Source of the DNA: Candidatus Neomarinimicrobiota bacterium
Lineage (GTDB): Bacteria > Fidelibacterota > Marinisomatia > SCGC-AAA003-L08 > TS1B11
Assembly: GCA_022560655.1 (NCBI GenBank)
Contig: JADFSS010000016.1
Location: forward strand, 1 to 33,951
Length of the DNA: 33,951 bases
Direction: 5' to 3'
Translations under genes and position numbers: made by a program
In this document: piece after piece, positions 23,581 to 31,716 of the stretch
Position numbering within the stretch: position 1 is the stretch's first letter
How the letters are laid out: the number at the start of each line of letters is the position of its first letter
Notes under the pieces: model-generated
Seen by the model: only the letters and a program-made list of their open reading frames with translations
Database searches by the model: none
What the model was told of the DNA's origin: nothing

Positions 23581-26500
23581 TTACTTGAGCACCACAATCT
23601 TACGCGCCACGCTGAAGTTGCCGGCCTCAAGGCGATAAAGATAGACGCCGGTACTCACCCGGCGGCCACGATCATCCCTGGCATTCCAAAGTACATGATA
23701 TTTGCCGGGCGGCTGAGAAGCACTTACCAACGTGCGGACGCGCCGGCCAAGCAGGTCGTACACCACCAGCTTGACTTGCGACGGCTGGGCCAACTCATAA
23801 TCGATGGTAACTCCCTCGGAGGCTGATAAACTGAACGGGTTGGCGTAGCTCTGGCCCAGGACGAAAGCCAATTTCTCCACGATGACGATGGAACGCCTGG
23901 CGCTGACCAGTTGACCATCGCTTACCGCCACGGCAAAGGTTTGCGCCCCCGAATCGGATGCGGCGGGCTGGTAGGTAAGAACACCGGTTTCGCGGTCGAT
24001 CGAGGCGCTGGCGGGCGCGTTGAACAAGCTGAAAACCAGCGCATCGCCATCGGCGTCCTCAGCGTGGTAAGTGTACGTCAGGAGCTCCGACGCGCCGATG
24101 GTTGTGTCGGGGAGGACGCGGGTCAGCACCGGGGTGTGATTGGCCAGCGGCGGCTGGATAGCGCTGTCCCATAATTGCTGCGCGTTGTCGGCGTGGGTTT
24201 CCAGCGCCTGCCTGGTGGTGGCGCCGATGATCGCGAAGCCCACCTCCACTGACTCCCCGCGTTGAAGGGCCAGGGGTCCGACGGTTGTCAGGGTGGAAGC
24301 ATCCACGTTGTTCAGTGTTTGCGTCTGGATCCCGTTGGTCAGGTAAGCCCACTTCTCAAGGGCGGTAAATCCGTCTAATCCTGGCCCTCCATAAATTTCG
24401 TTGGGGTTGTGAATGGAGCGATAGGACAGATCTGCGTTCTTGCTCAACAGCCTTGTGGCAGCAAGGAACGTTGGGGCTGAATCATCGTTCTGAACGTTGC
24501 CCATCCGGCGGTCGGCATCGAAGCGCGCAAAATCCATGGCATCTGCGTTAATGTCCCAATCGAAAAACAGTCCCGCATAGAGGTTGGTCAGTTCACTGAA
24601 GCTGGTATTGGTGATCACGTATCGAAGGATGATAAAATCGTTGTACTCGTCGGAGGTGTCGGCGTAGCTCTGCTGCTCCACTTTCAAACCAATGGGAAAG
24701 GAAGCCACCTGATCGCCGATCACAACCAATCCCTCCTCGTGGGCAATCGGCCCCTCGCCGATGGTCAGCGTTTCTCCGGGAATAAGCCCGAAATCCCGCT
24801 CCAGCTCCTCGTTGACTCCACGGATGCAGTCTGAAACCCTACTGGCGGATGTGGCCACCAGCAGGCCGCCTTCAAATAGCAGGTTGGTGCCGTTATAGAC
24901 AAACCCCTCGCCCAGCGAAAGATCGGCGAACCCGGTCCAGCCGATGTTCCCCTCCGCTGTAAGGGAGACGCGCAAAGGCCCGGTATCGTGCGTGAATACA
25001 AGGGGCTCGTTGGCATGGAGCTTAAATATCTCCCTGTCCCGGTAGGTACCAGCGTCGATTTCCAGTATGAAGGGCAAGGGATGCTCATCGCCCAGCTCCC
25101 CAACACTGAACTGAAAGTCCGCGCGAGCGGTATCGCCAAAGGCCAGGGCGGGGATGAATGCGCTACTGCTGGTGATTACAATTTCGGGATCGTCCAGAGC
25201 AAGGGTCAGGCCGACGCCGGCGGCATCACCACGATAATTGGTCAGGCTTACCGTAAGGTTTACCCACTCACCATTCCCAATGATTCCATCCTGTCCCTGA
25301 TCAAAAAAGGTAACCTCCACAATGCGGAGGGCGGGCGTTGTGCTATCGGTGACGGCCCGCAGGGCATTCACCTTGCCCCTGCCCAGCAACCCCGCAAGGA
25401 GGGCAGAATTGGCGGCATCGATGGGATCAGCCGTCACACGAAGCTGTTGTGCCAGCTGTTTTGGCGTAAGGCCTGGAAAACGCGTCTTAACCAGGGCGCC
25501 TATCCCCATGACCTGTGGCGTTGAAAAAGACGTTCCAGAGGTCGTGGAGCTATAGTCATTGCCGGGCAAAGTAGAATTGATGCCTATCCCCGGCGCGAAG
25601 ACATCCACCGTGATGCCATAGTTGGAAAAGCCTGCGATGGCATCCGATGACTTGCCGATGGCACCCACCGACAGTACATCAGGTCCGCTGGCCGGCAAGT
25701 GGAGTCCCAAGTCGTTATTCAGGGGACCATTGCCCGCTGCGGCAACAATCAGCGCGCCATTTTCCGTTGCAAAATCGGACACGTCCTGCCAGAATTTCAG
25801 GAGTAAGCGCTCCTCGCTGGGCGTGAGATCGGTATGTGTCGATCCCCAACTGATGTTGATGAGGTCTGCACCGTTGGCGGCGGCGTACACCACCCCCTCG
25901 TATCCAAAGCAAATGAAAGAATCCAATTCACAGCTGGCATTGACAGCCATGAGGCGTGCATTCCAGCTGGCTCCGGCTATCCCCACCACATTGTCCGTCA
26001 CTGCCGCCGCCACGCCAGCCACGGCTGTGCCGTGCTCTGCATTGAGAGGGGCACCGACGATTCCGTCAGGGTCGCCCGAATCGTTGGCGAAATTCCAGCC
26101 GTGAATGTCATCGGGGTAGCCGTTGCCGTCGTTGTCCAGACCGTCCATGGGTATTTCGCCCGGGTTGATCCACATATTGGCCTGCAGGTCCTCGTGCCGC
26201 CAGTTGGTGCCGCCGTCCACCACTGCCATCACCACATCGCCCTGCTCGCCTTTGACCACATCCCAGGCTGCGGGCACCGACAGGTGGGACAGGTGGGACA
26301 TCAGAGCATAAAGGGAGTCGTTGGGTATGGCTGCAGCGGGAGTGGGCGCGGAGATCCTATGCACATATTTAGGGACGGCATACTCTACGCTGGGGTGGCG
26401 GGCGATCCGTGCCGCCATCTGGCGGGGATTCAGTCCACCGCTGAAGGTCACGCTATAGACCCGAAGCAACTGGCGACCGGAGCTGAGCTGCAGACGAGCC

Positions 26501-26811
26501 GGGACGTGAAAAGTGGGCTCGATAGCAGTTACCTGTTGCGCAGCCAGCAATTTGTCCAGAGACCGTATCCCGGTGCGGGAAAGCCTCGGGGTGGGAGGAA
26601 GCGACTCCCTGAATTTGACAATGATCATTCCGTCCATCATGCGTGCGTGCGGGCCGCCCACCAACAGGGAACCTGCAGCTGCGTTTGCTGGTCGCTGGCT
26701 GCCCTTCGGGCTAGCCGCCAGCAAGCCCGTGCCGAAGGCAAGCAGCACCCCTAACACCACGGCCAGCCGTGGCGGATGGCCGGGTAGTATTGCGTTAATG
26801 CATCCGATCAC
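23581..26811 (-). CDS. Secreted subtilisin-family (S8) protease with FlgD/T9SS-type C-terminal sorting domain
   Basis: This is a 1076-residue exported protease. A signal-like hydrophobic segment lies at about 14-33 and a prodomain at about 60-152 (MIIVKFRES ... YAVPKYVHRI). The S8 catalytic domain (about 165-490) has Asp199 (VVDGG), His260 (EHGTAVAG), the oxyanion Asn361 (AAAGNG) and Ser428 (GTSFSTP). All-beta regions follow, with a cadherin/He-PIG-like repeat near 925-985 (DADGDALVFSL). The C-terminal domain of about 90 residues (NPFSLSASEGVTIDYEL ... YDLLGRRVRTL ... TGVYLYRLEAG ... KIVVLK) is the FlgD-like/T9SS type A kind that directs export and surface attachment in FCB bacteria. The start is a GTG with weak support. 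Confidence 0.92.
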   Translation of the reverse strand: MIGCINAILPGHPPRLAVVLGVLLAFGTGLLAASPKGSQRPANAAAGSLLVGGPHARMMDGMIIVKFRESLPPTPRLSRTGIRSLDKLLAAQQVTAIEPTFHVPARLQLSSGRQLLRVYSVTFSGGLNPRQMAARIARHPSVEYAVPKYVHRISAPTPAAAIPNDSLYALMSHLSHLSVPAAWDVVKGEQGDVVMAVVDGGTNWRHEDLQANMWINPGEIPMDGLDNDGNGYPDDIHGWNFANDSGDPDGIVGAPLNAEHGTAVAGVAAAVTDNVVGIAGASWNARLMAVNASCELDSFICFGYEGVVYAAANGADLINISWGSTHTDLTPSEERLLLKFWQDVSDFATENGALIVAAAGNGPLNNDLGLHLPASGPDVLSVGAIGKSSDAIAGFSNYGITVDVFAPGIGINSTLPGNDYSSTTSGTSFSTPQVMGIGALVKTRFPGLTPKQLAQQLRVTADPIDAANSALLAGLLGRGKVNALRAVTDSTTPALRIVEVTFFDQGQDGIIGNGEWVNLTVSLTNYRGDAAGVGLTLALDDPEIVITSSSAFIPALAFGDTARADFQFSVGELGDEHPLPFILEIDAGTYRDREIFKLHANEPLVFTHDTGPLRVSLTAEGNIGWTGFADLSLGEGFVYNGTNLLFEGGLLVATSASRVSDCIRGVNEELERDFGLIPGETLTIGEGPIAHEEGLVVIGDQVASFPIGLKVEQQSYADTSDEYNDFIILRYVITNTSFSELTNLYAGLFFDWDINADAMDFARFDADRRMGNVQNDDSAPTFLAATRLLSKNADLSYRSIHNPNEIYGGPGLDGFTALEKWAYLTNGIQTQTLNNVDASTLTTVGPLALQRGESVEVGFAIIGATTRQALETHADNAQQLWDSAIQPPLANHTPVLTRVLPDTTIGASELLTYTYHAEDADGDALVFSLFNAPASASIDRETGVLTYQPAASDSGAQTFAVAVSDGQLVSARRSIVIVEKLAFVLGQSYANPFSLSASEGVTIDYELAQPSQVKLVVYDLLGRRVRTLVSASQPPGKYHVLWNARDDRGRRVSTGVYLYRLEAGNFSVARKIVVLK

Positions 26812-26856
26812 GTCGTCATCGAGTGTTGCTGCGCCCCCATGAACTCACAGAATATA

Positions 26857-26876
26857 AAAACGGGGACTGTGCCCCG
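26857..26876 (-). terminator. Probable Rho-independent terminator, minus strand
   Basis: Read on the minus strand, CGGGG (26876-26872), loop CACAGT, CCCCG (26865-26861) is followed by TTTTTATA. It lies about 45 nt upstream of the protease start. It would therefore end a minus-strand transcript coming from 26880-27660, or act as a leader terminator for the protease gene. The plus-strand reading has no T-run. Confidence 0.6.
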
Positions 26877-27155
26877 CACATTCAAATTAGCCCCTTGCCG
26901 TGCAGGCGGCAATATCAAGCTTAGGCCCGCTACCACCGACCATGACAGGGTGTGCTATCCTCGGTAAGCGTGATCCTTTTGAGGGACCGCCTCTGGTTGT
27001 CATCGGAGGGGTGATTGGCGTAGAGCTAGCGCCCGTTACCCCCTGAGATGGACGAGATGGGGGCCTCCTGCGCAGTGATCAAACAAATTATTCACGACTG
27101 CTTCCAAGGTCAAACCTGGGAACGTCGTTGAGGCGACAGGAGCTTGCCTAGGACG

Positions 27156-27314
27156 TGTCCGGAGGGACTTTCCTGCCCGGGAAAGACAGGGCCTGTCCCG
27201 GACAGGTTCAACTGATCGTAGGGTGGCACCCGTCCAATGGATACCCAGGGAATAAGGTGCCACGCTTAGGTGCTCCGCCTGCCCCATAGTGGGTTGGGGC
27301 AGGGCCCCTGGGTA
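27156..27314. repeat. Cluster of perfect inverted repeats with potential pseudoknot
   Basis: TGTCCGG (27156-27162) pairs with CCGGACA (27198-27204), enclosing CTTTCC/GGAAAG (27168-27173/27180-27185). CCTGTCC/GGACAGG (27192-27206) competes with the first pair. GTGGCACC (27223-27230) pairs with GGTGCCAC (27256-27263). TACCCAGGG (27242-27250) pairs with CCCTGGGTA (27306-27314) and encloses TGCCCCA/TGGGGCA (27280-27286/27295-27301). The 27223 and 27242 pairs cross each other, as in a pseudoknot or an alternative fold. The repeats alone do not tell the strand. Confidence 0.5.
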
Positions 27315-27458
27315 CAATGCTGCGTCAAAAATAGCCGGCCCCGGCGCCGTCACACAAATCACCGCAATTATCATACCAAAACCACGGTTCGCCCTGATTT
27401 CTGCGGCCAATACTGCTCCGGCGGTCAGATCAAGGCTGGGTGGGCTCTTAAATGGCCG

Positions 27459-27495
27459 CAGGCCTGCTGATAGAGCGGTCACCGTCAGCAGCCTG
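27459..27495. repeat. Strong long hairpin
   Basis: CAGGCCTGCTGA (27459-27470) pairs with TCAGCAGCCTG (27485-27495) over 11 base pairs with one bulged C. Inside the loop CGGT (27476-27479) pairs with ACCG (27481-27484). No T-run follows on either strand, so it is more likely RNA structure or a protein site than a terminator. Confidence 0.45.
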
Positions 27496-27724
27496 CAAAT
27501 AGGTTGAAATGAGCCCGTGGTGTGGATAGCTTGCCGCTGCCGTGGGCTCCCGGAGAAGAGGTCGCCCGAAAATCACTTGTCGGGGCCACTGGAGAACCAT
27601 CAATTCAAGTAGTCCCAAGTAAGCAGCAGCGACCCCTTGCCTGGGGGAAGTATTTTTCCACGCGGTGGATGAGTTGCGGCCTTCACGAACCCAAATTAGG
27701 CTGCCTGGCTTCCGAAAAGCTGCG

Positions 27725-28720
27725 ATGAAGTTAGGTATTATCACGAGGGACGAGCCGGTCTACAGCCTGCAAATCTACCGTGAGAATCTAGAGCAGGAGC
27801 TCATCAAACTGGGTGTGGAGCCCGTTTCGCTGCCCACAGAGCAACTAGACTTGGGTCAGGTGGATCTCATCTGGGACCCGGCTCTGATCAGTGCACGCTT
27901 CCCCGTGGCCGGGTTGCGCAACTGGAAGCGACCCATCGTAGGCACCGTGCATGGCCTGGCTTCCCACACTCTAAGCATGCGTGAGTTCTATCCCGACCCG
28001 TTAGAAGCCTCCGTTGGAGAGACCTTCAACCGGCAGGTGGCTCGCGAATGGAAGTGGTTCCGCAAGAAAGTCGACAAGGTGATTGCCGTTTCCCGCTTTG
28101 GGGCCGAGGAGGTGATCACCGTCTTTGGCGTGCCCAAAACAAAAGTGGTCCACATCTACCACGGCGTAAATCACGAGGTCTTTCACCCCGCTGGTGAAAA
28201 GCATCGTCCCGCCAAGCCGTATCTGTTACAGGTCGCCCAATACGCTGCTAAAAAAAACGTGGATCGGGTCATTGAGGCCTATACGCAGCTCGCGGTGGAG
28301 AGCCGTCCGGATTTGCTGGCCATTCTACCCAACTACGAGGGGCTCGATCCAGACATTCCTGGCTTGTTGCTGATGCGCGAGCGTGTCGCCAACCAGGATT
28401 TAGTCAAGTTTTACCGGGGTGCACTGGCCTTTGTTTTCCCATCCATCCATGAAACCTTCGGATTACCCATACTGGAGGCCATGGCCAGCGGTTGTCCGGT
28501 CATCACCTCCAATGTCACCGCCATTCCTGAACTGACGGGTGATGCGGCCCTGCTGGTGAACCCGCGCTCGGTGGAGGAAATCTATGCTGCCATGCACACC
28601 TTGGTGGAGGATGAAAAGCTGCGCCAGACCCTGCGGGAAAGGGGTCTCGTCCAGGCAAGCAAATTTACGTGGGAGCGCTCGGCGCGGAAACATTTCGAAA
28701 TATTCGAATCCGTGCTGTAG
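27725..28720 (+). CDS. Glycosyltransferase, family 4 type (GT-B)
   Basis: This 331-residue protein probably transfers a sugar from a nucleotide-sugar donor during cell-surface glycan or glycoprotein synthesis. The GT-B layout is visible: an N-terminal half with VGTVHGLASH and VIAVSRFGAEEV, the hinge-like VVHIYHGVNHEVFHP, then a C-terminal half with LLQVAQYAAKKNVDRVIEAY. The E-x7-E motif is at Glu243 and Glu251 (HETFGLPILEAMASGCPVITSN). The frame is open from 27665, but the ATG at 27725 gives the normal family start KLGIIT and is preferred. The next gene, flagellin, is 252 bases downstream with its own promoter. Flagellin glycosylation is a possible role, inferred only from proximity. Confidence 0.85.
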   Translation: MKLGIITRDEPVYSLQIYRENLEQELIKLGVEPVSLPTEQLDLGQVDLIWDPALISARFPVAGLRNWKRPIVGTVHGLASHTLSMREFYPDPLEASVGETFNRQVAREWKWFRKKVDKVIAVSRFGAEEVITVFGVPKTKVVHIYHGVNHEVFHPAGEKHRPAKPYLLQVAQYAAKKNVDRVIEAYTQLAVESRPDLLAILPNYEGLDPDIPGLLLMRERVANQDLVKFYRGALAFVFPSIHETFGLPILEAMASGCPVITSNVTAIPELTGDAALLVNPRSVEEIYAAMHTLVEDEKLRQTLRERGLVQASKFTWERSARKHFEIFESVL

Positions 28721-28843
28721 CGTGATGCCCGGATCCTCTATCGGGCTGGGCGTGCGCCCGCATAAAATTCTCGAGCAGCCCCGACGGTCCCACCGCTATC
28801 GAAACGATGGGCGACAAAGCTCAACAAAATCAAGCACAACAAC

Positions 28844-28872
28844 TTGCATTTGGTCAAATCCATGGCTATAAT
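28844..28872 (+). promoter_or_regulatory. Near-consensus sigma70 promoter for flagellin
   Basis: TTGCAT (28844-28849) and a perfect TATAAT (28867-28872) are separated by 17 bases, the ideal spacing. The start of transcription would be near 28879, leaving about 94 nt of untranslated leader before the flagellin ATG. I do not see the TAAA/GCCGATAA flagellar sigma28 pattern or a correctly spaced sigma54 pair. Confidence 0.7.
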
Positions 28873-28972
28873 GAGGCACAATCATAAATATTGATGCCTG
28901 ATGGCTCTCATTGCGCTGGAGAGGCCATTTCGTTCGAGACTTTAACCACTTCATGCCGCAATGTGAGGAGCT

Positions 28973-29791
28973 ATGAGTCTAACTCGAATACGGTTCAATC
29001 TAGCCGCGCAACAGGCCCTTAACAGCCTGAATGAAATCAATAAGGCCGTCACGGAGGGACTGCTAAGACTGTCCACCGGCCGCCGCATCAATTCGGTCGG
29101 GGATGACCCCGCTGGATTCTCCATAGCCAGAACCTTGGAAGCCAATCGCCGCGGGCTGGAGCAGGCCCTGGCGAATGTGGAGACCGGCCAGAATGTACTG
29201 AGCATTGCTGAAAGTGGCTTTCTGGCCATCGGCGACCTGCTGCAGACCATTCGCGAAAAGGCGCTGCAGGCAGCGGACGACACCTTCACCACCACGGAGC
29301 GTACCGCAATTCAGGGGCAGATCGATTCCCTCGTGGATGAAATTGACGCGATCGTGGATGACACCACCTTCCTGGATACCAAACTCATTGACGGCAGCTT
29401 TACAAGCAAGGTCATTCAGACGGGCGCCAGTGCTGGTGATGTTCTCACGATCTCACTGCTGAGCGCCGACTCGGCGGCCTTGTCGATCACAGCCTTGTCC
29501 GTCTCCGATGCTAGCGCCGCGTCAGCCGCTATCGCTACGCTGGACACCGCCATCGAGACCTTGAATACCCGGGCACAGGACGCAGGGGAATTCACCATCC
29601 GCCTGGAGTCGCGGGCAGACCAGCTGAGCGTGACCATCACGAATATTGAGGGGGCCCGCAGCCGTATTGAAGATACCGACTTCGCCAAGGAGCAGCTCAA
29701 GCTCATCCAGGCGCAAATTATTCAGCAGACGGCCCTGGCGGCACTGGTTCAGGCCAACCTGGCGCCACAACTGGTGCTGTCGCTCTTTTAG
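28973..29791 (+). CDS. Flagellin
   Basis: This is the flagellar filament subunit, 272 residues. The N-terminal D0/D1 part (about residues 1-135) shows RIRFNLAAQQALNSLNEIN, LSTGRRINSVGDDPAGFSIA and NVETGQNVLSIAESGFLAIGDLLQ. The C-terminal part (about 200-272) shows RIEDTDFAKEQLKLIQAQIIQQTALAALVQANLAPQLVLSLF. The variable middle is short (about 60 residues), so there is no large surface-exposed domain. GAGGAG lies just before the ATG. No other flagellar gene is visible in the window, so it stands apart from any flagellar operon here. The glycosyltransferase upstream might modify it. Confidence 0.95.
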   Translation: MSLTRIRFNLAAQQALNSLNEINKAVTEGLLRLSTGRRINSVGDDPAGFSIARTLEANRRGLEQALANVETGQNVLSIAESGFLAIGDLLQTIREKALQAADDTFTTTERTAIQGQIDSLVDEIDAIVDDTTFLDTKLIDGSFTSKVIQTGASAGDVLTISLLSADSAALSITALSVSDASAASAAIATLDTAIETLNTRAQDAGEFTIRLESRADQLSVTITNIEGARSRIEDTDFAKEQLKLIQAQIIQQTALAALVQANLAPQLVLSLF

Positions 29792-30279
29792 TCTGATCCT
29801 GGCATAGCCAAGCGGGATTCTGCCCTCAGGCCTCCCGACCATTCGAACCCGGAAACTCATGTCAACCGGAGCTGCGCCTTTGCGGCGCATGACGGGCAAA
29901 AGTCACCGGGCCGGGCTTTTATCCCTAAGTCATAGCTCTGGCCGCTATCATGTAAGTCGGCACAGGTGCTGCGCTACATCGCCCGATGCCATCCGCAGCT
30001 GCACTCCTTGCTGAGCGAGCATGATGCGGCGACCTGGCGTGTGCAGTACCGGCATTACGATTGGCGCCTCAATACCCAACCTTGACGCCCCGCCCGGGAA
30101 ATCCAACCAACTAAGCGCCAGAAGTGGCCCTTTCGCTGGCTTGAAAGTTGAGCGATGGTCAGCTGGAAGGCAGTTTCCGGGGCAGCGTTTGAGGCGCTGA
30201 TGACAGCTGCCGCCGATGTCGACAACTCACTGACAATTAAGGATCTATAAGAGCCGCTACCTTACATTGGGGGCATATC
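29792..30279. other. Intergenic stretch after flagellin
   Basis: About 490 bases hold no convincing gene. A perfect hairpin TGCGCC/GGCGCA lies at 29873-29889, and a possible weak plus-strand terminator follows at 29898-29920 (AAAAG...CTTTT closing a GC-rich interior). A 49-codon open stretch ending at 30085 reads LRYIARCHPQLHSLLSEHD... and may be a remnant of a lost gene, but I cannot name it. Confidence 0.4.
29898..29920 (+). terminator. Possible weak terminator downstream of flagellin
   Basis: AAAAG (29898-29902) pairs with CTTTT (29916-29920), with U-G and C-G pairs inside and a GC-rich interior; four T form the end. It is 107 nt after the flagellin stop. The stem is mediocre. Confidence 0.3.
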
Positions 30280-30576
30280 ATGAGCACCATGTTTGAGGGA
30301 TTGATCAGCGGGACCCGGCTGGCGCTCGGTTTGGCGGTAGCGCTCCCGTTGATCTTTGCAGCCGGCTTGCAGGCCATGACAAATATGCGGACACTTTCTG
30401 ATCAACCGGAAAAAGTAATTCCGGGGATCTTCGCAGGTGGCGCTCAAGATGTGGTCAAGTGGATAAGGCGCCGTAGCAAGGCAGCCAATCAGTCGTTAGC
30501 GGCAAAGGTTGGGCGAATCCCCTCAACAAACACTATTTCAAGAACCTACTCACGCGGTCGGGCTGAAGGTGGATGA
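30280..30576 (+). CDS. Small hypothetical protein with one membrane helix
   Basis: A 98-codon ORF starts at an ATG preceded by a G-run (TTGGGGGC, about 6 nt upstream). Residues about 13-34 (RLALGLAVALPLIFAAGLQAM) form one hydrophobic helix or signal-like segment. The rest is basic and looks disordered, ending in RTYSRGRAEGG. I recognise no family. It could be a small membrane protein or a chance ORF; the second half has no strong protein character. Confidence 0.35.
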   Translation: MSTMFEGLISGTRLALGLAVALPLIFAAGLQAMTNMRTLSDQPEKVIPGIFAGGAQDVVKWIRRRSKAANQSLAAKVGRIPSTNTISRTYSRGRAEGG

Positions 30577-30618
30577 TAGGGTTCCGCCCGATAAGTTAGC
30601 TGATCTAAATTGCAGCAG

Positions 30619-31599
30619 ATGCCTCTGTTGCTCCGAAGTCTCATCGCAGTCGGGTATCTCAGCCTTCTGCCCCTGGGACATTCCGTAGTCCTGTCCGCTG
30701 GCGGGAACTCCCGCGGGGCAAGCGCGCCGCTCGGCTCATGGCGCTGGCTGGACAGGGATTGGCACGCCTTTGTGGTGCCCGGACCTTACCGCACCTACGG
30801 CAGCCTGCTGGTTCAATTTCGCGAGGATGACGATTTCACCCTCTGGGAGGAGGACGAGGTGCGGCTCTATTGGGAGTTGCTGCGTAAATCCGCCCGGCCC
30901 CAATATTTTCTAATCGAGCTGACCACCTACCCCCTCGCGGCACTCTCATCCTGGACCGAATCGACCAGCAGCCGCATTTACCACGCGTTCGATTTGTGGC
31001 CGGGTTTCAACCTGCTCAGGAGCCTGGGCGCGGGCTATCAGGAGCCGTGGTCCATGAGCCTGTTTCTGGGGCAGCTGGCCACGTTCTGGGACCTTAATGA
31101 CAGGGATGAGTTGGTGGTCGAGGCAACCGGAGTGGCAGGGCTGGTACTGACCACCGGCCTGCATCAGCTGTTTGACAATGTGATTGTTCCCGGCCCCTGG
31201 TTTCGAGCCGAATGGAAAATCAAGGGGGCAGGTAAAGATGGTGATCGCCGGCGATCATGGGACCTGAAAGTAGGGTATCGGTGGTATGGGTCACCGGACC
31301 TCGCCAATACTGCAGGCATAACCCTGACGCGGCAGATAACCGCAAGAGGGTTGAAAGATCTTGGACTTGGCAAGAACAGCTTGATGGCGCTGGAGATCCA
31401 GGTGCCTACACTGGGATTTGACGGCGGCCCTTCAAGAGTCATGCTTGAATACGGTAAGTTCTACCCGCTGCGGAACTGGCTTGTGGGGCTCAAGGCCGGT
31501 TTCGTATATGAGAATCGTAAGACCTACGATGGGCAAAAATTCAGTGACGAGCCGATGTCAGTCACGGAATTTTTCCTGAAACCGCTCATTCTTTTCTAG
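30619..31599 (+). CDS. Predicted outer-membrane beta-barrel protein, function unknown
   Basis: This protein of about 326 residues has an N-terminal signal-like segment (LLLRSLIAVGYLSLLPLGHSVVLSAG). The body is rich in alternating aromatic and polar strands (RAEWKIKG, WDLKVGYRWYGS, LVGLKAGFVYENRKTY) and it ends in phenylalanine (KPLILF), which is typical of outer-membrane barrels. FDLWPGFNLLRSLGAGYQEPW and WFRAEWKI are distinctive but I do not know the family. The ATG at 30619 is preferred; a TTG at 30610 in the same frame is the alternative, and neither has a clear ribosome-binding site. It lies alone on the plus strand. Confidence 0.55.
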   Translation: MPLLLRSLIAVGYLSLLPLGHSVVLSAGGNSRGASAPLGSWRWLDRDWHAFVVPGPYRTYGSLLVQFREDDDFTLWEEDEVRLYWELLRKSARPQYFLIELTTYPLAALSSWTESTSSRIYHAFDLWPGFNLLRSLGAGYQEPWSMSLFLGQLATFWDLNDRDELVVEATGVAGLVLTTGLHQLFDNVIVPGPWFRAEWKIKGAGKDGDRRRSWDLKVGYRWYGSPDLANTAGITLTRQITARGLKDLGLGKNSLMALEIQVPTLGFDGGPSRVMLEYGKFYPLRNWLVGLKAGFVYENRKTYDGQKFSDEPMSVTEFFLKPLILF

Positions 31600-31716
31600 A
31601 CCTGCCTGCGAGTCAGGATGCGCAACTACTGCTTGAACTACTGCGGTGGCGCCGATAATTTTGAACTCCACGAAAGACGGCATCATCCTATTTGACTGCT
31701 AATTCAGGCCGATCAT

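Larger units (their letters stand above)
26877..27724. other. Long gene-poor region with many inverted repeats
   Basis: About 850 bases separate the protease from the glycosyltransferase, with no protein-like ORF that I recognise. A minus-strand ORF (27036-27482, 148 codons) has no family resemblance. The stretch holds several perfect inverted repeats (27156-27314 and 27459-27495) and ends, read on the minus strand, at the terminator near 26857. It may encode a structured RNA. No tRNA, rRNA, tmRNA or RNase P signature could be matched. Confidence 0.4.

Noticed and set aside
27121-27340. Resemblance to RNase P RNA (GGAAAGTCC on the minus strand)
   Set aside because: Only one short motif matches. 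The conserved 3' ACAGAACCCGGCTTA-type element and the other conserved regions are absent.
27036-27482. Minus-strand 148-codon ORF in the hairpin-rich region
   Set aside because: Composition is not protein-like, no motif is recognised and the DNA is dominated by inverted repeats; kept only as part of the non-coding region.
28905-28925. Possible sigma54 promoter (TGGCTC...TTGC) before flagellin
   Set aside because: The spacing between the GG and GC elements is 2 bases too short; the TATAAT promoter is far better.
29938-30085. Open stretch reading LRYIARCHPQLHSLLSEHD... after flagellin
   Set aside because: No start codon or ribosome-binding site and no family recognised; at most a gene remnant.
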